Shown: positions 33,508 to 45,396, counted from the stretch's first letter. The stretch: 54,456 bases of DNA from Pseudomonas sp. (GCA_030699825.1 JAUYKV010000022.1:1-54456), one strand, 5' to 3'. Notes: a model not told the origin generated them from the sequence alone. A program made the numbers and translations.

Positions 33508-35622
33508 GTGTTCTGTCGCTCCCGCCTCCAGCTCTCTATTTCATTGGCCTGCCTGGCCCTGCCAGGTTTACCTGCTTTCGCCCAGGAGGCCGTTGAGCTG
33601 GATGCCGTCACCATCAGTGCCACCCGCGCCAGGAGCGAGGCGGGCAAGACGCCGCAGAAGATCACGGTGATCAGCCGCGAGCAGATCGAACAGCAGCTGG
33701 CGATCACCTCCGATCATGGCCAGGTGCTCAGCAACCTGATTCCGTCCTACTCGCCGAGCCGGCAGAAGATGACCAGCTCCGGCGAGACCTTTCGCGGCCG
33801 CTCGGCCCTGGTGCTGATCGATGGCGTGCCGCAATCCACGCCGCTGCGCGACAGCGCCCGCGACGGCTACACCATCGATCTGGCGATGGTCGAGCGCATC
33901 GAGGTGATCCATGGCGCCAGCGCCGAGCATGGCCTGGGCGCCACCGGCGGGATCATCAACTACGTCACCCGCCGGCCCGCGGGCGGCACCTTCAAGCAGC
34001 ACGCCGGGGTCAGCCTGAACGGGGCGACCGACTATGAGTCCGAAGGCCTGGGTTACAAGCTGGATTACCGCGTCGAAGGCAATCAGGGCAGCTGGGACTA
34101 CCTGGCCGCGCTCAGTTGGCAGACTCGTGGCATGTTCTACGACGCCGACGGCGAGCTGATCGGCGTCGACGACACCCAGGGCGACATCATGGATTCGACC
34201 AGCAACGACCTGCTGCTCAAGCTGGGTTACTGGCTCGACAGCGAGCAGAACCTCGAACTGATGGTCAATCGCTTCCAGCTCGAAGGCGAGCACCAGTATG
34301 TCAACGTGCCGGGCGACCGCGCCAGCGGCACCCCGGCCACCTCGCGCAAGGGCCAGCCCCTGGGCGAGGCGCCGCAGAACGAGGTGTTGGCGACCAGTCT
34401 GAGCTACAAGCATGACGACCTGTTCGGCAATCGCTTGTCCGCGCAGCTCTACAGCCAGCGCTTTCGCGCGCGCTTCGGCGGCGGTAGCCATGACAGCTTC
34501 CAGGATGTGGCCATCGCTCCCCAGGGAACGTTGTTCGACCAGTCGCAGAACGAGTCGGACAAGTACGGCGGCAAGTTCAGCATCGGCCGTGAGGCTATGT
34601 TCGACGGCGTGCTGGGGCTCACCGGCGGCTTCGACGTGCTGCAGGACACCACCAGTCAGATGCTGATCGAAACCGATCGCGAATGGGTGCCGGAAACGCG
34701 CTTTCGCAACTTCGCGCCCTTTCTCCAGGCCGAAATCCAGGCCACCGAGCGCCTGACTCTGCACACCGGGGTGCGCCACGAATTCGCCCGGCTGGACATC
34801 GATAATTTCCGTACCATCGCCTCGACCAAACCCGTCGGCGGCGTCAGCGTCGAGGGCGGCAGCCCGACGTTCGAGGAAACCCTGTTCAATGCCGGTCTGG
34901 TATTTCAGGCCACGGACTGGGCCCAGGTGTTCGCCAACTACTCCGAAGGTTTCGGCATGCCGGATGTCGGTCGGGTGCTGCGTGGCATCGGTCAACCGGG
35001 CCTGAGCGTCGATAGCTTCCTCGACCTGCAGCCGATCGTCACCGACAACCGCGAGATCGGCCTGCGTTTCAATCATGGCCCGTTCGACGCCGAAGTCAGC
35101 TACTTCGAGTCCGATGCCGAGCTGGGTTCGCGCCTGCAGAACGTCGGCGGCTTCTACCAGGTACGCCGCGAGCGCACCGAGATCAATGGCATCGAGGCCA
35201 CGGCCGGTTGGCAGATCAACCCTGTCCACCGTCTGCAGACCACCTATGCCCAGGTCAACGGCCAATCCGATACCGATGGCGACGGCAAGGTCGACACCGA
35301 TCTGGACGGCGCCAACATCTCCCCGGACCGTTACGGCATCAGTTGGCAGGCCAACTGGACCGACAAGCTCAACAGCCGTCTGCAGGCCAACCACTACGCC
35401 AGTCGCAGCTTCGACGACGCGGCGCTGGATTTCGACGGCTACAGCCTGGTCGACGCCTCGCTCGGCTACCGCCTGCCGGTGGGCGAGGTCAGCCTGGGCA
35501 TCGAGAATCTGCTGAACAAGGACTACCTGACCTACTACACCCAGGCCGCCAGCAAGCGTGATGACCAGCTGTTCAAGGGTCGTGGGCGCACCGTCACCCT
35601 GGGTTATCAGGTCAGCTTCTAA
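33508..35622 (+). CDS. TonB-dependent siderophore receptor
   Basis: 704 aa from GTG 33508, chosen for its SD (AAAGGAG) and the signal peptide ending LPAFA before QEAVELD. TonB box region LDAVTISATR, plug domain (TPQKITVISREQIEQQLAITSDHGQVLSNLIPSYSPS..TFRGR..VLIDGVPQ, then GATGGIINYVTRRP), a 22-strand barrel, and a final phenylalanine (GYQVSF). The plug resembles hydroxamate receptors of the IutA/RhtA group from memory, but the ligand is not certain. It has a Fur box upstream and a reductase gene downstream. Confidence 0.93.
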   Translation: MFCRSRLQLSISLACLALPGLPAFAQEAVELDAVTISATRARSEAGKTPQKITVISREQIEQQLAITSDHGQVLSNLIPSYSPSRQKMTSSGETFRGRSALVLIDGVPQSTPLRDSARDGYTIDLAMVERIEVIHGASAEHGLGATGGIINYVTRRPAGGTFKQHAGVSLNGATDYESEGLGYKLDYRVEGNQGSWDYLAALSWQTRGMFYDADGELIGVDDTQGDIMDSTSNDLLLKLGYWLDSEQNLELMVNRFQLEGEHQYVNVPGDRASGTPATSRKGQPLGEAPQNEVLATSLSYKHDDLFGNRLSAQLYSQRFRARFGGGSHDSFQDVAIAPQGTLFDQSQNESDKYGGKFSIGREAMFDGVLGLTGGFDVLQDTTSQMLIETDREWVPETRFRNFAPFLQAEIQATERLTLHTGVRHEFARLDIDNFRTIASTKPVGGVSVEGGSPTFEETLFNAGLVFQATDWAQVFANYSEGFGMPDVGRVLRGIGQPGLSVDSFLDLQPIVTDNREIGLRFNHGPFDAEVSYFESDAELGSRLQNVGGFYQVRRERTEINGIEATAGWQINPVHRLQTTYAQVNGQSDTDGDGKVDTDLDGANISPDRYGISWQANWTDKLNSRLQANHYASRSFDDAALDFDGYSLVDASLGYRLPVGEVSLGIENLLNKDYLTYYTQAASKRDDQLFKGRGRTVTLGYQVSF

Positions 35623-35644
35623 TAGGTAAGGTGTGCAGCCTGTC

Positions 35645-35846
35645 TATCAGACCGTTGAAAAACTACCTACGTTGGCAATACTGCGTTAAAAACAGGCTCG
35701 GCAAGCCGCTTGCGGCTAACGCGCTTCAGCGCGGCCCGTAGGGCGAGCGAAGCGAGTAATGCTCATTTACAGCCCGTAAACTCCGCTTCCTCGCCTGTTT
35801 TTGCCTTGTCTTGCCTGCCTCGCCTACGTTTTTTAACGGTCTGCTA
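35645..35846. mobile_element. MITE (family M, copy 2) between receptor and reductase genes
   Basis: The ends TATCAGACCGTTGAAAAAC and (reverse complement) TAGCAGACCGTTAAAAAAC are inverted repeats, both starting with TA. The core AAAACAGGCTC...ATGCTCATTTACAGCCCGTAAACTCCGC matches copy 1, but about 59 bp containing another palindrome (GCTTGCGGCTAACGCGCTTCAGCG...) is inserted inside. No transposase. Confidence 0.87.
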
Positions 35847-35884
35847 TGGGTGGTCCGCGTCGGACCACCCTGCGGGATCGAAAA

Positions 35885-38401
35885 ATGTCGAAGAGAATCC
35901 TATTTCAACTGCACTGGCTGCTCGGTATCAGCGCCGGCTTGGTCCTGGCATTGATGGGCCTGACCGGTGCGGCCTATTCGTTTCAGGACGAGCTGCTGCG
36001 CGCGCTCAACCCCGAGGTGCTGCGGGTCGAGGTGCGCGACGGCGGCGTGTTGCCGGCGGATGTGCTGCTGGCGCAGATCGAGGCGGCCAGCCAGCAGCGG
36101 GTGCTGCGCTTGAACGTGGAGGCGGCCGCCGATGTGCCCGGGCGGGTGAACTTCGCCCCGCCGCCGGGTGAGCCGCGTGGCCCCTCGCGCTATTTCGACC
36201 CCTATAGCGGCGAGTTGCTCGGCACGCCGCGCGGAAAGGGCTTCTTCGACCTGATGCTGGAGCTGCACCGCTTTCTCGCCATGGGCGAGTACGGCAAGCA
36301 GATCACCGCCGCCAGCACCCTGGCGCTGATCTTCTTCTGCCTCTCCGGGCTCTATTTGCGTTGGCCGCGCCAGGCCTCGAGCTGGCGCGCCTGGCTGACT
36401 CTGGACTGGGCCAAACGCGGCCGCGCGTTCAACTGGGATCTGCATGCGGTGGCCGGCACCTGGTGCCTGGCGTTCTACCTGTGTGCGGCGTTGACCGGGC
36501 TGTATTGGTCTTACGACTGGTACCGCGAAGGCCTGACCACTCTGCTCGGCAGCGAACCGGCCGGGCCGCCGCCGATGAGCCGGCCAGCGGCCGAGGCGCT
36601 GCCGCTGATCAACCATGCGGCGCTCTGGGCCGGTTTGCAGCAGGCCGCCGGGCCACAGCTTAGCGCCTATAGTCTGCGTTTGCCGGCTGCGGCCGGTCAG
36701 CCGGCCACGGTGTTCTACCTGCGCGACGATGCGCCCCATGCGCGCGCCTTCAACCAGGTGGCGCTGGACCCGCAAAGCGGCGCACCGAGTCGCAACCGGC
36801 GCTATCGCCAACAGGCGTTCGGCGATCAGCTGCTGGCCAGCGTCTATGCCCTGCATGTCGGCAGCTACTTCGGCCTGGCCGGGCGCATCCTGATGTTGCT
36901 GGCCAGCCTGAGCATGCCGCTGTTCGCCATTACCGGTTGGTTGCTGTACCTGGATCGTCGGCGCAACAAGCGTGCGGCCCTGGCTGCTCGCAAGGCGCTA
37001 TTGCCGGTGGGTGCGGGTGCGCGCGACTGGCTGATCGGCTTCGCCAGCCAGAGCGGTTTCGCCGAACAGTTGGCCTGGCAGACCGCCGGGCAACTGCAGG
37101 CGGCGGGCCATGGCGTGCGGGTCGAGCCGCTGGCGCGCCTCGACCGGCAGATTCTGAGCGAGACGCAGCATGCGCTGTTCGTGGTCAGCACCTTCGGCGA
37201 CGGCGAGGCGCCGGACAGCGCCCGCGGCTTCGAGCGCAAACTGCTCGGCCAGGCCCTGGCGCTGACGCACCTGCGCTACGCCATGCTCGCCCTCGGCGAC
37301 CGGCAATACGCGCAGTTCTGCGGCTTCGCCGAGCGCCTGCACGACTGGCTCGGGCAACAAGGCGCGCGCACGTTGTTCGATCCGGTGCGGGTGGATGCCG
37401 GCGATGCACTGGCGCTGGTCGACTGGCAGCGCCAGCTCAGTGAGCTGACCGGTGCCCAGCCGCTGAATGGCGCGAGCACGGCACTCGGCCTGTGGACGCT
37501 GCACCAGCGCGAGCTGCTCAACCCCGGCAGCCAGGGCGCGCCCACCTACCTGATCGGGTTGCGCGGCGAGCCGGCCGCCGACTGGCTGGCCGGCGATATC
37601 CTGCAGGTGCTGCCGCGCCAGGCCGACGCCGTGGTGCGGGCCTGGTTGCAGCGCTTCGGCCTGGATGGTGACGAGCCGGTGCACCTCGACGGCATGCCGC
37701 AATCCTTGGCTCAGGCGCTGGCGAGCAAGCAACTGCCGGATGGCTTTGCCCATTTGCTCGGCCTGCACGCCCAGGCCCTGCTCGATGCCCTGGCACCCTT
37801 GGCGCCGCGCGATTACTCGATCGCCTCCCTCCCCAGCGACGGCGTACTGGAGCTGATCGTGCGCCAGCAGCGGCATGCCGACGGCAGCCTCGGTCTTGGC
37901 TCCGGCTGGCTGAGCGAGCACGTGCCGCTGCACGGCCAACTGCTGGCGCGGGTGCGCCGTAACAGCGCCTTCCACGCGCCGGAAGACGAGCGCCCGCTGA
38001 TCCTGATCGGCAATGGCAGCGGCCTGGCCGGTCTGCGCAGCCTGCTCAAGGCGCGTATCGCCGCCGGTCACAGGCGCAACTGGCTGCTGTTCGGCGAGCG
38101 CAACTCCGCCCCTGACTTTTACTGTCGCGACGAACTGCAGGGCTGGCTGGCCAGCGGCGAGCTGGCGCGCCTGGACCTGGCCTTCTCCCGTGACCAGGCG
38201 CAAAAGGTCTATGTGCAGGATCGCCTGGGTGAGGCCGCCGAGCAGCTGCGCGCCTGGCTGGCCGAGGGCGCGGCTGTGTATGTGTGTGGCAGCCTTGAGG
38301 GCATGGCCGGCGGTGTCGACGCGGTACTGCATGAAGTGCTGGGTGAGGCGGCCGTGGAGCAACTGATCGAGCAGGGCCGCTACCGCCGTGATGTCTATTG
38401 A
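35885..38401 (+). CDS. PepSY-flavodoxin-ferredoxin reductase fusion (ferrisiderophore reductase type)
   Basis: 838 aa. The N-terminal PepSY_TM module has membrane helices at about 12-34, 140-158, 190-210 and 335-357. A flavodoxin-like FMN domain follows from about 380 ([22 protein letters not shown], then [12 protein letters not shown]). A sulfite-reductase-like FAD/NADPH domain starts at about 530, with the nucleotide motif [17 protein letters not shown] near 703 and [17 protein letters not shown] at the end. It would pass electrons from NADPH across the inner membrane, probably to reduce imported ferric siderophore. It is paired with the TonB receptor, as in P. aeruginosa. The MITE lies 38 bp upstream and may disturb co-transcription. 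Confidence 0.9.
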   Translation: MSKRILFQLHWLLGISAGLVLALMGLTGAAYSFQDELLRALNPEVLRVEVRDGGVLPADVLLAQIEAASQQRVLRLNVEAAADVPGRVNFAPPPGEPRGPSRYFDPYSGELLGTPRGKGFFDLMLELHRFLAMGEYGKQITAASTLALIFFCLSGLYLRWPRQASSWRAWLTLDWAKRGRAFNWDLHAVAGTWCLAFYLCAALTGLYWSYDWYREGLTTLLGSEPAGPPPMSRPAAEALPLINHAALWAGLQQAAGPQLSAYSLRLPAAAGQPATVFYLRDDAPHARAFNQVALDPQSGAPSRNRRYRQQAFGDQLLASVYALHVGSYFGLAGRILMLLASLSMPLFAITGWLLYLDRRRNKRAALAARKALLPVGAGARDWLIGFASQSGFAEQLAWQTAGQLQAAGHGVRVEPLARLDRQILSETQHALFVVSTFGDGEAPDSARGFERKLLGQALALTHLRYAMLALGDRQYAQFCGFAERLHDWLGQQGARTLFDPVRVDAGDALALVDWQRQLSELTGAQPLNGASTALGLWTLHQRELLNPGSQGAPTYLIGLRGEPAADWLAGDILQVLPRQADAVVRAWLQRFGLDGDEPVHLDGMPQSLAQALASKQLPDGFAHLLGLHAQALLDALAPLAPRDYSIASLPSDGVLELIVRQQRHADGSLGLGSGWLSEHVPLHGQLLARVRRNSAFHAPEDERPLILIGNGSGLAGLRSLLKARIAAGHRRNWLLFGERNSAPDFYCRDELQGWLASGELARLDLAFSRDQAQKVYVQDRLGEAAEQLRAWLAEGAAVYVCGSLEGMAGGVDAVLHEVLGEAAVEQLIEQGRYRRDVY

Positions 38402-38404
38402 GTC

Positions 38405-38474
38405 GTAGCCTGGATAAGCCTTGGCGCAATCCAGGATGGCATATCCCGGATTGCGCTGCGCTTATCCAGGCTAC
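38405..38474. repeat. Family D palindrome
   Basis: GTAGCCTGGATAAGCCTTGGCGCAATCCAGG...ATCCCGGATTGCGCTGCGCTTATCCAGGCTAC, a hairpin starting 3 bp after the reductase stop. Another full copy is at 50040-50117; partial relatives are at about 38520-38540 and 52803-52857. Confidence 0.88.
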
Positions 38475-38578
38475 GGACTATGTTCATGCGCAAGGCCTAC
38501 AGGTCGGGTCAACTTACCTAGCCCGGATTGCATCCAGACTACTGGTGCCGCTCTGGCTGTGGCTCTAAGCTTGTGCCC

Positions 38579-39325
38579 ATGAACAGACGAATCCTGCTGA
38601 ATTGCGACATGGGCGAGAGCTTCGGGGCCTGGAGCATGGGCGACGACGCCCTGGCCATGCCGCTGGTTGATCAGGCCAACCTGGCCTGTGGCTTTCACGC
38701 CGCCGATCCGCTGACCATGCAACGCACCGTCGCCCTGGCGGTGCAGTATGGGGTGAGCATCGGTGCGCATCCGGCTTATCCCGACCTGGTCGGCTTCGGT
38801 CGCCGGCATCTGGCCTGCTCGCCGGAGGAGGTCACCGCCCAGGTGCTCTATCAGCTCGGCGCGCTGGATGCCTTCTGCCGCGCGGCCGGCACCCAGTTGG
38901 CTTACGTCAAGCCGCATGGCGCCTTGTACAACGATCTGGTGCGTGACGACGCCTTGCTTGCCGCAGTGCTGGATGCCTGCGCCAGCTACCGCAAGGGCTT
39001 GCCGCTGATGGTCCTGGCCCTGCTGGATAACCGCCGCGAGCTGGAGTTTGCCGATGCCGCCGATGTGCCGTTGATCTTCGAGGCCTTCGCCGACCGTGCC
39101 TACCTGGCTGACGGCCAACTGGCGCCGCGACGCCTGGCCGATGCGCTGCACCGCGATCCACAGCGGATCCTCGACCAGGCCCTGGCCATCGCCCAGGGTG
39201 AAGCCTTTGCCGATATCGACGGCAAGCCGCTGCAGCTGTGTGCCGACAGCCTTTGCGTGCATGGCGATAACCCCGAGTCGCTGGCCGTGCTGCGGCGCTT
39301 GCGGGCGCTACTGGACGCCGCATGA
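38579..39325 (+). CDS. pxpA: 5-oxoprolinase subunit A (LamB/YcsF family)
   Basis: 248 aa from ATG 38579. [51 protein letters not shown] and [11 protein letters not shown] are the family signatures. With PxpB and PxpC it hydrolyses 5-oxoproline to glutamate using ATP. ATGA overlap with pxpB; the three genes are one operon. Confidence 0.96.
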   Translation: MNRRILLNCDMGESFGAWSMGDDALAMPLVDQANLACGFHAADPLTMQRTVALAVQYGVSIGAHPAYPDLVGFGRRHLACSPEEVTAQVLYQLGALDAFCRAAGTQLAYVKPHGALYNDLVRDDALLAAVLDACASYRKGLPLMVLALLDNRRELEFADAADVPLIFEAFADRAYLADGQLAPRRLADALHRDPQRILDQALAIAQGEAFADIDGKPLQLCADSLCVHGDNPESLAVLRRLRALLDAA

Positions 39326-39999
39326 TCCGCCTCGAACCGGCCGGCACCGAAGCGCTCATGCTGGTGCTGGCCGAACAGCCCGACGCCCAGTTGCCGTTGC
39401 GCATCGCGCTGCTGGCCGAGCGTATCCGCGCCGAACTGGGGCCGCTGCTGCGTGATCTGGTGCCGAGCTGGACCAGCCTGCTGCTGCACTACGACCTGAC
39501 CCGCACCGATCACCTACAACTGGTCGAGCGCCTGAGCCCATTGTTGCCGGGTTGGCTCGCCGAGCCCTTGCCGGCCGAGGGCGGGCGCCTGCATCGGATC
39601 CCGATCTGGTATGCCGGCGCCGACCTGGCCGAGGTGGCGCGCCTGTGCCGGCTGAGCGTCGAGCAGGTGATCGAGCTGCACAGCTCTACCGAGTACCGGG
39701 TCGGCGCCATCGGTTTCGCCCCGGGCTTTGCCTACCTGGGCGAGTTGCCTGAACGCCTGACTTTGCCACGGCGCAGTACGCCGCGCACGCGGGTGCCGGC
39801 CGGCAGCCTGGCCATCGCCGAACGGCAGACCGCGGTCTATCCGCAGGCCTCGCCCGGTGGCTGGCACCTGCTCGGCCTGTGTCCCCGGCGCCTGTTCGAT
39901 GTCCAGCGTGAGCCGCCATGCCCGCTGGTAGTGGGCGACCGGGTGCGTTTCCTGGCGGTCGACGAGCAGACCTTCCGCGCCGAGGGCGGGCCGTTATGA
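39322..39999 (+). CDS. pxpB: 5-oxoprolinase subunit B (KipI family)
   Basis: 225 aa. [73 protein letters not shown], and [37 protein letters not shown] are the conserved cyclophilin-like blocks. It overlaps pxpA and pxpC by ATGA on both sides. Older annotations call it a kinase inhibitor, which is not its role here. Confidence 0.96.
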   Translation: MIRLEPAGTEALMLVLAEQPDAQLPLRIALLAERIRAELGPLLRDLVPSWTSLLLHYDLTRTDHLQLVERLSPLLPGWLAEPLPAEGGRLHRIPIWYAGADLAEVARLCRLSVEQVIELHSSTEYRVGAIGFAPGFAYLGELPERLTLPRRSTPRTRVPAGSLAIAERQTAVYPQASPGGWHLLGLCPRRLFDVQREPPCPLVVGDRVRFLAVDEQTFRAEGGPL

Positions 40000-40916
40000 G
40001 CGGGTTGCGGGTGCTCAAGCCGGGGCCGCAGACACTGTTGCAGGACGGCGGCCGGCATGGCTGGCAGCACCTCGGCGTGTCGCCGGCCGGGCCGCTGGAC
40101 CTGCACGCCGCGGCCTGGGCCAATCGCCTGCTGGACAACCCCTGGGGCACGCCGCTGCTGGAGGTCGCCCTGGGTTATCTCGAGCTGGAGAGCGAGCTGG
40201 ACACCTGGCTGGCGTTGACCGGCGCGCAGGTCGCGGCGACGCTCGATGGTGCGCCGCTGCCGCCCTGGTCGCGCTTTCCCCTGCGCTCCGGCCAGCGCCT
40301 CAAGCTGGGCTACGCCCGCAGCGGCCAGCGCGCCTACCTGGCGGTGGCCGGCGGCTTTCGCGCGCCGGCGCAGCTGGGCAGCGTCAGCACCCAACAGCGT
40401 GAAGGCTTGGGCGGCTTGCGGGGCACGGGCGAGCCGTTGCGTGCCGGCGATCTGTTGCCCTGCCTGGCGGCGGATTTTCCCCGGGCGCTGAGCGTGCCCT
40501 GGCCCTACCAGCCGGATTACCGGGACCCGGCGCAATTGCGGGTGATCGGTAGCGGCGATGCGGCGGGCTTCGCGTCTGATCAGGTGCAGGCGTTCTTCGA
40601 GCGCAGCTGGCAGCTCAGCCCGCAGTCCGACCGCATGGGCGCACGCCTGCTCGGCGAGCCACTGGTCGCACCGAGGCAACAGTGGTCGCAAGGCGTCGGC
40701 CGCGGGGCGATCCAGCTGCCGCCCGACGGTCAGCCGATCATCCTCCAGGCCGACCATCAGACCATGGGCGGTTACCCGATCCTCGGCTGGCTACACCCGC
40801 TCGACCAGGCCCGCCTGGCCCAGTGCCCGGCGCACCACGAGCTGCGTTTCAGCTCGGTCGGCATCGACCAGGCCCAGGCCGAGCTGCGCGAGTTTTATCG
40901 GTTCTTTGGGCGTTAG
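39996..40916 (+). CDS. pxpC: 5-oxoprolinase subunit C (KipA/biotin-dependent carboxyltransferase family)
   Basis: 306 aa from ATG 39996. LRVLKPGPQTLLQDGGRHGWQHLGVSPAGPLD, YLAVAGGF, QSDRMGARLLGEPL, GRGAIQLPPDGQPIILQADHQTMGGYP are typical. It forms the complex with PxpA and PxpB. The operon next to a peptide importer suggests use of pyroglutamate and small peptides as nitrogen or carbon source. Confidence 0.96.
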   Translation: MSGLRVLKPGPQTLLQDGGRHGWQHLGVSPAGPLDLHAAAWANRLLDNPWGTPLLEVALGYLELESELDTWLALTGAQVAATLDGAPLPPWSRFPLRSGQRLKLGYARSGQRAYLAVAGGFRAPAQLGSVSTQQREGLGGLRGTGEPLRAGDLLPCLAADFPRALSVPWPYQPDYRDPAQLRVIGSGDAAGFASDQVQAFFERSWQLSPQSDRMGARLLGEPLVAPRQQWSQGVGRGAIQLPPDGQPIILQADHQTMGGYPILGWLHPLDQARLAQCPAHHELRFSSVGIDQAQAELREFYRFFGR

Positions 40917-40943
40917 CCTGGCCCGATACCATGCTGGGCCCAT

Positions 40944-41019
40944 CGCGGCTAAAGCCCCTCCCACACTTCAAGCAACGCCGCTACAGGCTTTTGTGGGAGG
41001 GGCTTCAGCCGCGATGTGT
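40944..41019. repeat. Family C palindrome between convergent pxpC and dppF
   Basis: TCGCGGCTAAAGCCCCTCCCAC...GTGGGAGGGGCTTCAGCCGCGA; the hairpin sits in the short gap between two converging operons and can act as a bidirectional terminator. Confidence 0.85.
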
Positions 41020-41027
41020 GCCGGCCG

Positions 41028-42007
<980 letters not shown>

Positions 42008-42008
<1 letters not shown>

Positions 42009-42982
42009 TACGCCACCTCCGCAGTCAGGTTAAGGGGGTAAAAGCAGCGCACCGCTCCGCGTTCATGCGCGTCTAGGGTCGGTCGTTGCTCGTGGCAATG
42101 CGGCTGGACGTAGGGACAGCGCGGCGCCAGCAGGCAACCGTGCGGGCGGTCGAAGCGTCCGGGGACGATGCCGGGCAGGGTGGCCAGGCGCCGGGCGCCC
42201 AGGCTGTGCTCGGGAATCGCCTTGAGCAGGGCCTCGGTGTAGGGGTGCGCCGGGGCATCGAACAGGCCGGGCACCACGCCGACTTCCACCGCCTGGCCGG
42301 CGTACATCACGCAGACCCGCTGGGCGGTCTCGGCGACCACGGCGAGGTCGTGGGTGATCAGCACCAGGCCCATGTCCTGCTCGCGCTGCAGGTCGAGCAG
42401 CAGCTCCATGATCTGCGCCTGGATGGTCACATCCAGCGCGGTGGTCGGTTCGTCGGCGATCAGCAGCTTGGGCTCGGCGGCGATCGCCATGGCGATTGCC
42501 ACGCGCTGGCTCATGCCGCCGGAGAGCTGGTGCGGGTAGGCGTCGAGGCGGCTTTCGGCGGCGGGGATCTCGACCCGTTCGAGCAGTTGCAGGGCGCGGC
42601 GGCGGGCGTCCTTGGCCGACAGCCGGAGGTGCTGGCGGAGGACTTCCTCGATCTGGAAACCCACGGTGTAGCTGGGGTTGAGGGCGGTCATCGGGTCCTG
42701 GAAGATCATCGCCAGGTCCTTGCCGACGATGCGCCGGCGCTGGCGGCCCTTGAGGCGCAGCATGTCGGTGCCGTCGAACTGCAGGCTGTCGGCGCTGACT
42801 ACGCCGGGTGGGTCGATCAGGCCCATCAGCGCCAGCATGGTCACCGATTTGCCCGAGCCGGACTCGCCGACGATGGCCAGCACCTCGCCCTTGTCGACGC
42901 GGAGGTCGAGGCCATCGACCACCGGCACGGCGTTGGCGTCGCCGAAGCGCACGCTGAGATTCTTGATGTCGAGCAGCTTCAT
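42008..42982 (-). CDS. dppD: Dipeptide ABC transporter ATPase DppD
   Basis: 324 aa from ATG 42982 ([15 protein letters not shown]). Walker [10 protein letters not shown], signature [10 protein letters not shown], Walker [13 protein letters not shown], and the C-terminal cysteines ([15 protein letters not shown]). An upstream ATG would add 20 unrelated residues. Follows dppC by 49 bp. Confidence 0.96.
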
Positions 42983-43031
42983 TCGTGCGGCTCCGATCCT
43001 ACAAAGGCAGTCATGTACATGCGGGGCCTCC

Positions 43032-43943
43032 TCATACGGCATTCTTCAGTTTCGGGTCGAGCGCATCGCGCAGCCCGTCGCCCATCAGGTTGATTGCCAG
43101 CACGCTGAGCAGAATGGTCAGGCCGGGCAGGGTGACCACCCACCAGGCGCGCTCGATGTAGTCGCGCGCCGAGGCCAGCATGGTGCCCCACTCCGGGGTC
43201 GGCGGTTGCACGCCGAGGCCGAGGAAGCCCAGGGCGGCGGCGTCGAGGATCGCCGAGGAAAAACTCAGGGTGGCCTGCACGATTAGCGGCGCCATGCAGT
43301 TGGGCAGCACCGTGACCAGCATCAGGCGCGGCAGGCTGGCGCCGGCCAGGCGCGCGGCGGTGACGTAGTCGCGGTTCAGTTCGCCCATCACCGCGGCGCG
43401 GGTCAGGCGCACGTAGGACGGCAGCGAGACGATGGCGATGGCGAAGATGGTGTTGATCAGACCAGGGCCGAGGATGGCGACAATGGCCACCGCCAGCAGC
43501 AACGACGGCAGCGCCAGCATGATGTCCATCAGACGCATGATCGAGGGGCCGAGCAGGCGCGGAAAGAAGCCGGCGATAAGCCCCAACAGGATGCCGGGGA
43601 GCAGGGCCAGCACCACCGAGGCCAGGCCGATCAGCAGCGACAGGCGCGCGCCGTGAATCAGCCGCGAGAGCAGGTCGCGGCCCAGCTCGTCGGTGCCGAG
43701 GAGGAACTGCCACTGGCCGCCCTCCAGCCAGGCTGGCGGGGTCAGCATGAACTCGCGGAACTGTTCGCTGGGATCGAACGGCGCCAGCCAGGGGGCGAAC
43801 AGCGCACAAATCACCAGCACAATCATGAAGAACAGACCGGCGACCGCGCCCTTGTTGTGGGCGAACGCCTGCCAGAATTCCTTCAGCGGCGAGGGATAGA
43901 GCAGGGCCTGGTCGATGACGGGGGTGGCTGCGAGAGTCGTCAT
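43032..43943 (-). CDS. dppC: Dipeptide ABC transporter permease DppC
   Basis: 303 aa from ATG 43943. N-terminal TM helix ([27 protein letters not shown]) and the EAA loop ([23 protein letters not shown]) typical of DppC/OppC. Six helices. It lies 339 bp behind dppB, an unusually large gap for this operon, filled by repeats. Confidence 0.96.
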   Translation of the reverse strand: MTTLAATPVIDQALLYPSPLKEFWQAFAHNKGAVAGLFFMIVLVICALFAPWLAPFDPSEQFREFMLTPPAWLEGGQWQFLLGTDELGRDLLSRLIHGARLSLLIGLASVVLALLPGILLGLIAGFFPRLLGPSIMRLMDIMLALPSLLLAVAIVAILGPGLINTIFAIAIVSLPSYVRLTRAAVMGELNRDYVTAARLAGASLPRLMLVTVLPNCMAPLIVQATLSFSSAILDAAALGFLGLGVQPPTPEWGTMLASARDYIERAWWVVTLPGLTILLSVLAINLMGDGLRDALDPKLKNAV

Positions 43944-44282
43944 GCGCCGATCTCCTGGTGGGCGCGGCTGGGCGGCACTCCGGCTTGTCCGCGAACAGGG
44001 GCAACACAAAAGCTTCGCGGGCAAGCCCGCTCCCACAAAGGCTGCTCCCTCAGGCCGTAAGGACGGGTCGGGCCGCGCAGGTGACAACCCATCGCCGCGA
44101 TCGATGGGTTACCACCCATCCTGTGATTTGCTCGGGTTCCGTAGAACCTGTGCATGGCCTCGCGAGCTAGCGCGAGACAAGGAAAAAGCGGCTGAGAAAG
44201 CGGAGTGTGCTGTTGCATATGAGCATTCCGAAGCTGGTTTTGACGCGGTATCGCCGACGCGCAGCAGGTCATGGGCAGGTTC
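43944..44282. repeat. Repeat-filled gap between dppB and dppC, with a decayed MITE
   Basis: 43996-44039 is a relative of the CTTCGCGGGCAAGCCCGCTCCCAC hairpins. About 44186-44275 (GGAAAAAGCGGCTGAGAAAGCGGAGTGTGCTGTTGCATATGAGCATTCCGAAGCTGG..) aligns with the reverse complement of the family M MITE core (GAAAAAGCGCAGTTTACGTGTTGTAAATGAGCATTTTGAGCC). No gene is seen. Confidence 0.6.
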
Positions 44283-45293
44283 TCAGCGTTGATGGCGGAT
44301 GTGCGGGTTGGCCAGGCCATAGAGGATGTCCACCACGAAGTTGACCAGGATCACCAGGCAGGCGATCAGCAGGATGCCGTTCTGCACCACCGGGTAGTCG
44401 CGGGCGCCGATCGATTCGATCAGCCATTTGCCGATGCCCGGCCAGGAGAAGATGGTTTCGGTCAGCACCGCGCCGGCCAGCAGGGCGCCTATCTGCAGGC
44501 CGAACACCGTGAGCACCGGGATCAGCGCGTTACGCAGGCCATGCACGAACACCACGCGGGCCGGCGACAGGCCCTTGGCGCGGGCGGTGCGCACATAGTC
44601 CTCGCGCAGCACTTCGAGCATCGCCGAGCGGGTCATGCGCGCGATCACCGCCAGCGGAATGGTGCCGAGCACGATAGCCGGCAGGATCAGGTGGTGCAGG
44701 GCGTCGAGGAAGGCGCCTTCCTCCCCGCTGAGCAGGCTGTCGATCAGCATGAAGCCGGTCACCGGCGGGATGTCGTAGAGCAGGTCGATGCGCCCGGATA
44801 CCGGGGTCCAGCCCAGCCACACCGAGAAGAACATGATCAGCAGCAGGCCCCACCAGAAGATCGGCATGGAGTAGCCGGTCAGCGATATGCCCATCACCCC
44901 GTGGTCGAATAGCGAGCCACGTTTCAGCGCGGCCACCACCCCGGCGATCAGGCCCAGGCTGCCGGCGAACAACAGGGCGGCGAAGGCCAGCTCGACGGTG
45001 GCCGGGAACAGGGTGAGGAATTCGCTCCACACGCTTTCGCGGGTGCGCAGCGACTGGCCGAGGTCGCCCTGGGCCAGTTGGCCGATGTAGTCGAGGTACT
45101 GGGCGTACAAGGGCTTGTTCAGGCCCAGGCGCTCCATGGCCTCGGCGTGCATCACCGGGTCGACCCGGCGTTCGCCCATCATCACTTCCACCGGGTCGCC
45201 GGGGATCATGCGGATCAGGGCAAAGGTCAGCAGGGTGACCCCGAAAAAGGTGGGGATCAGCAACCCCAGACGTCTGGCGATAAAAGACAACAT
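44283..45293 (-). CDS. dppB: Dipeptide ABC transporter permease DppB
   Basis: 336 aa. Start MLSFIARRLGLLIPTFFGVTLLTFALIRMIPGDPVE is the family N-terminus; the EAA loop reads YVRTARAKGLSPARVVFVHGLRNALIPVLTVFG. Six membrane helices. It forms the membrane pore with DppC. Confidence 0.97.
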   Translation of the reverse strand: MLSFIARRLGLLIPTFFGVTLLTFALIRMIPGDPVEVMMGERRVDPVMHAEAMERLGLNKPLYAQYLDYIGQLAQGDLGQSLRTRESVWSEFLTLFPATVELAFAALLFAGSLGLIAGVVAALKRGSLFDHGVMGISLTGYSMPIFWWGLLLIMFFSVWLGWTPVSGRIDLLYDIPPVTGFMLIDSLLSGEEGAFLDALHHLILPAIVLGTIPLAVIARMTRSAMLEVLREDYVRTARAKGLSPARVVFVHGLRNALIPVLTVFGLQIGALLAGAVLTETIFSWPGIGKWLIESIGARDYPVVQNGILLIACLVILVNFVVDILYGLANPHIRHQR

Positions 45294-45356
45294 GCGAGTC
45301 GATGCTCCAGTGAGAATGCGCGTGCGCCTGGCTGGGTGGCCGGGCGCTATCGTAAA

Positions 45357-45396
45357 CGGCCGGGCAGGTGGATACCCCGCCCGGTCTCTTGCCTGG
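45357..45396 (-). other. Hairpin between dppA and dppB
   Basis: On the transcript, CCGGGCGGGGTATCC...GCCCGG forms a GC-rich stem. It lacks a U tract, so it is more likely an mRNA-stabilising or attenuating element that raises dppA over the permease genes than a full terminator. Confidence 0.5.
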
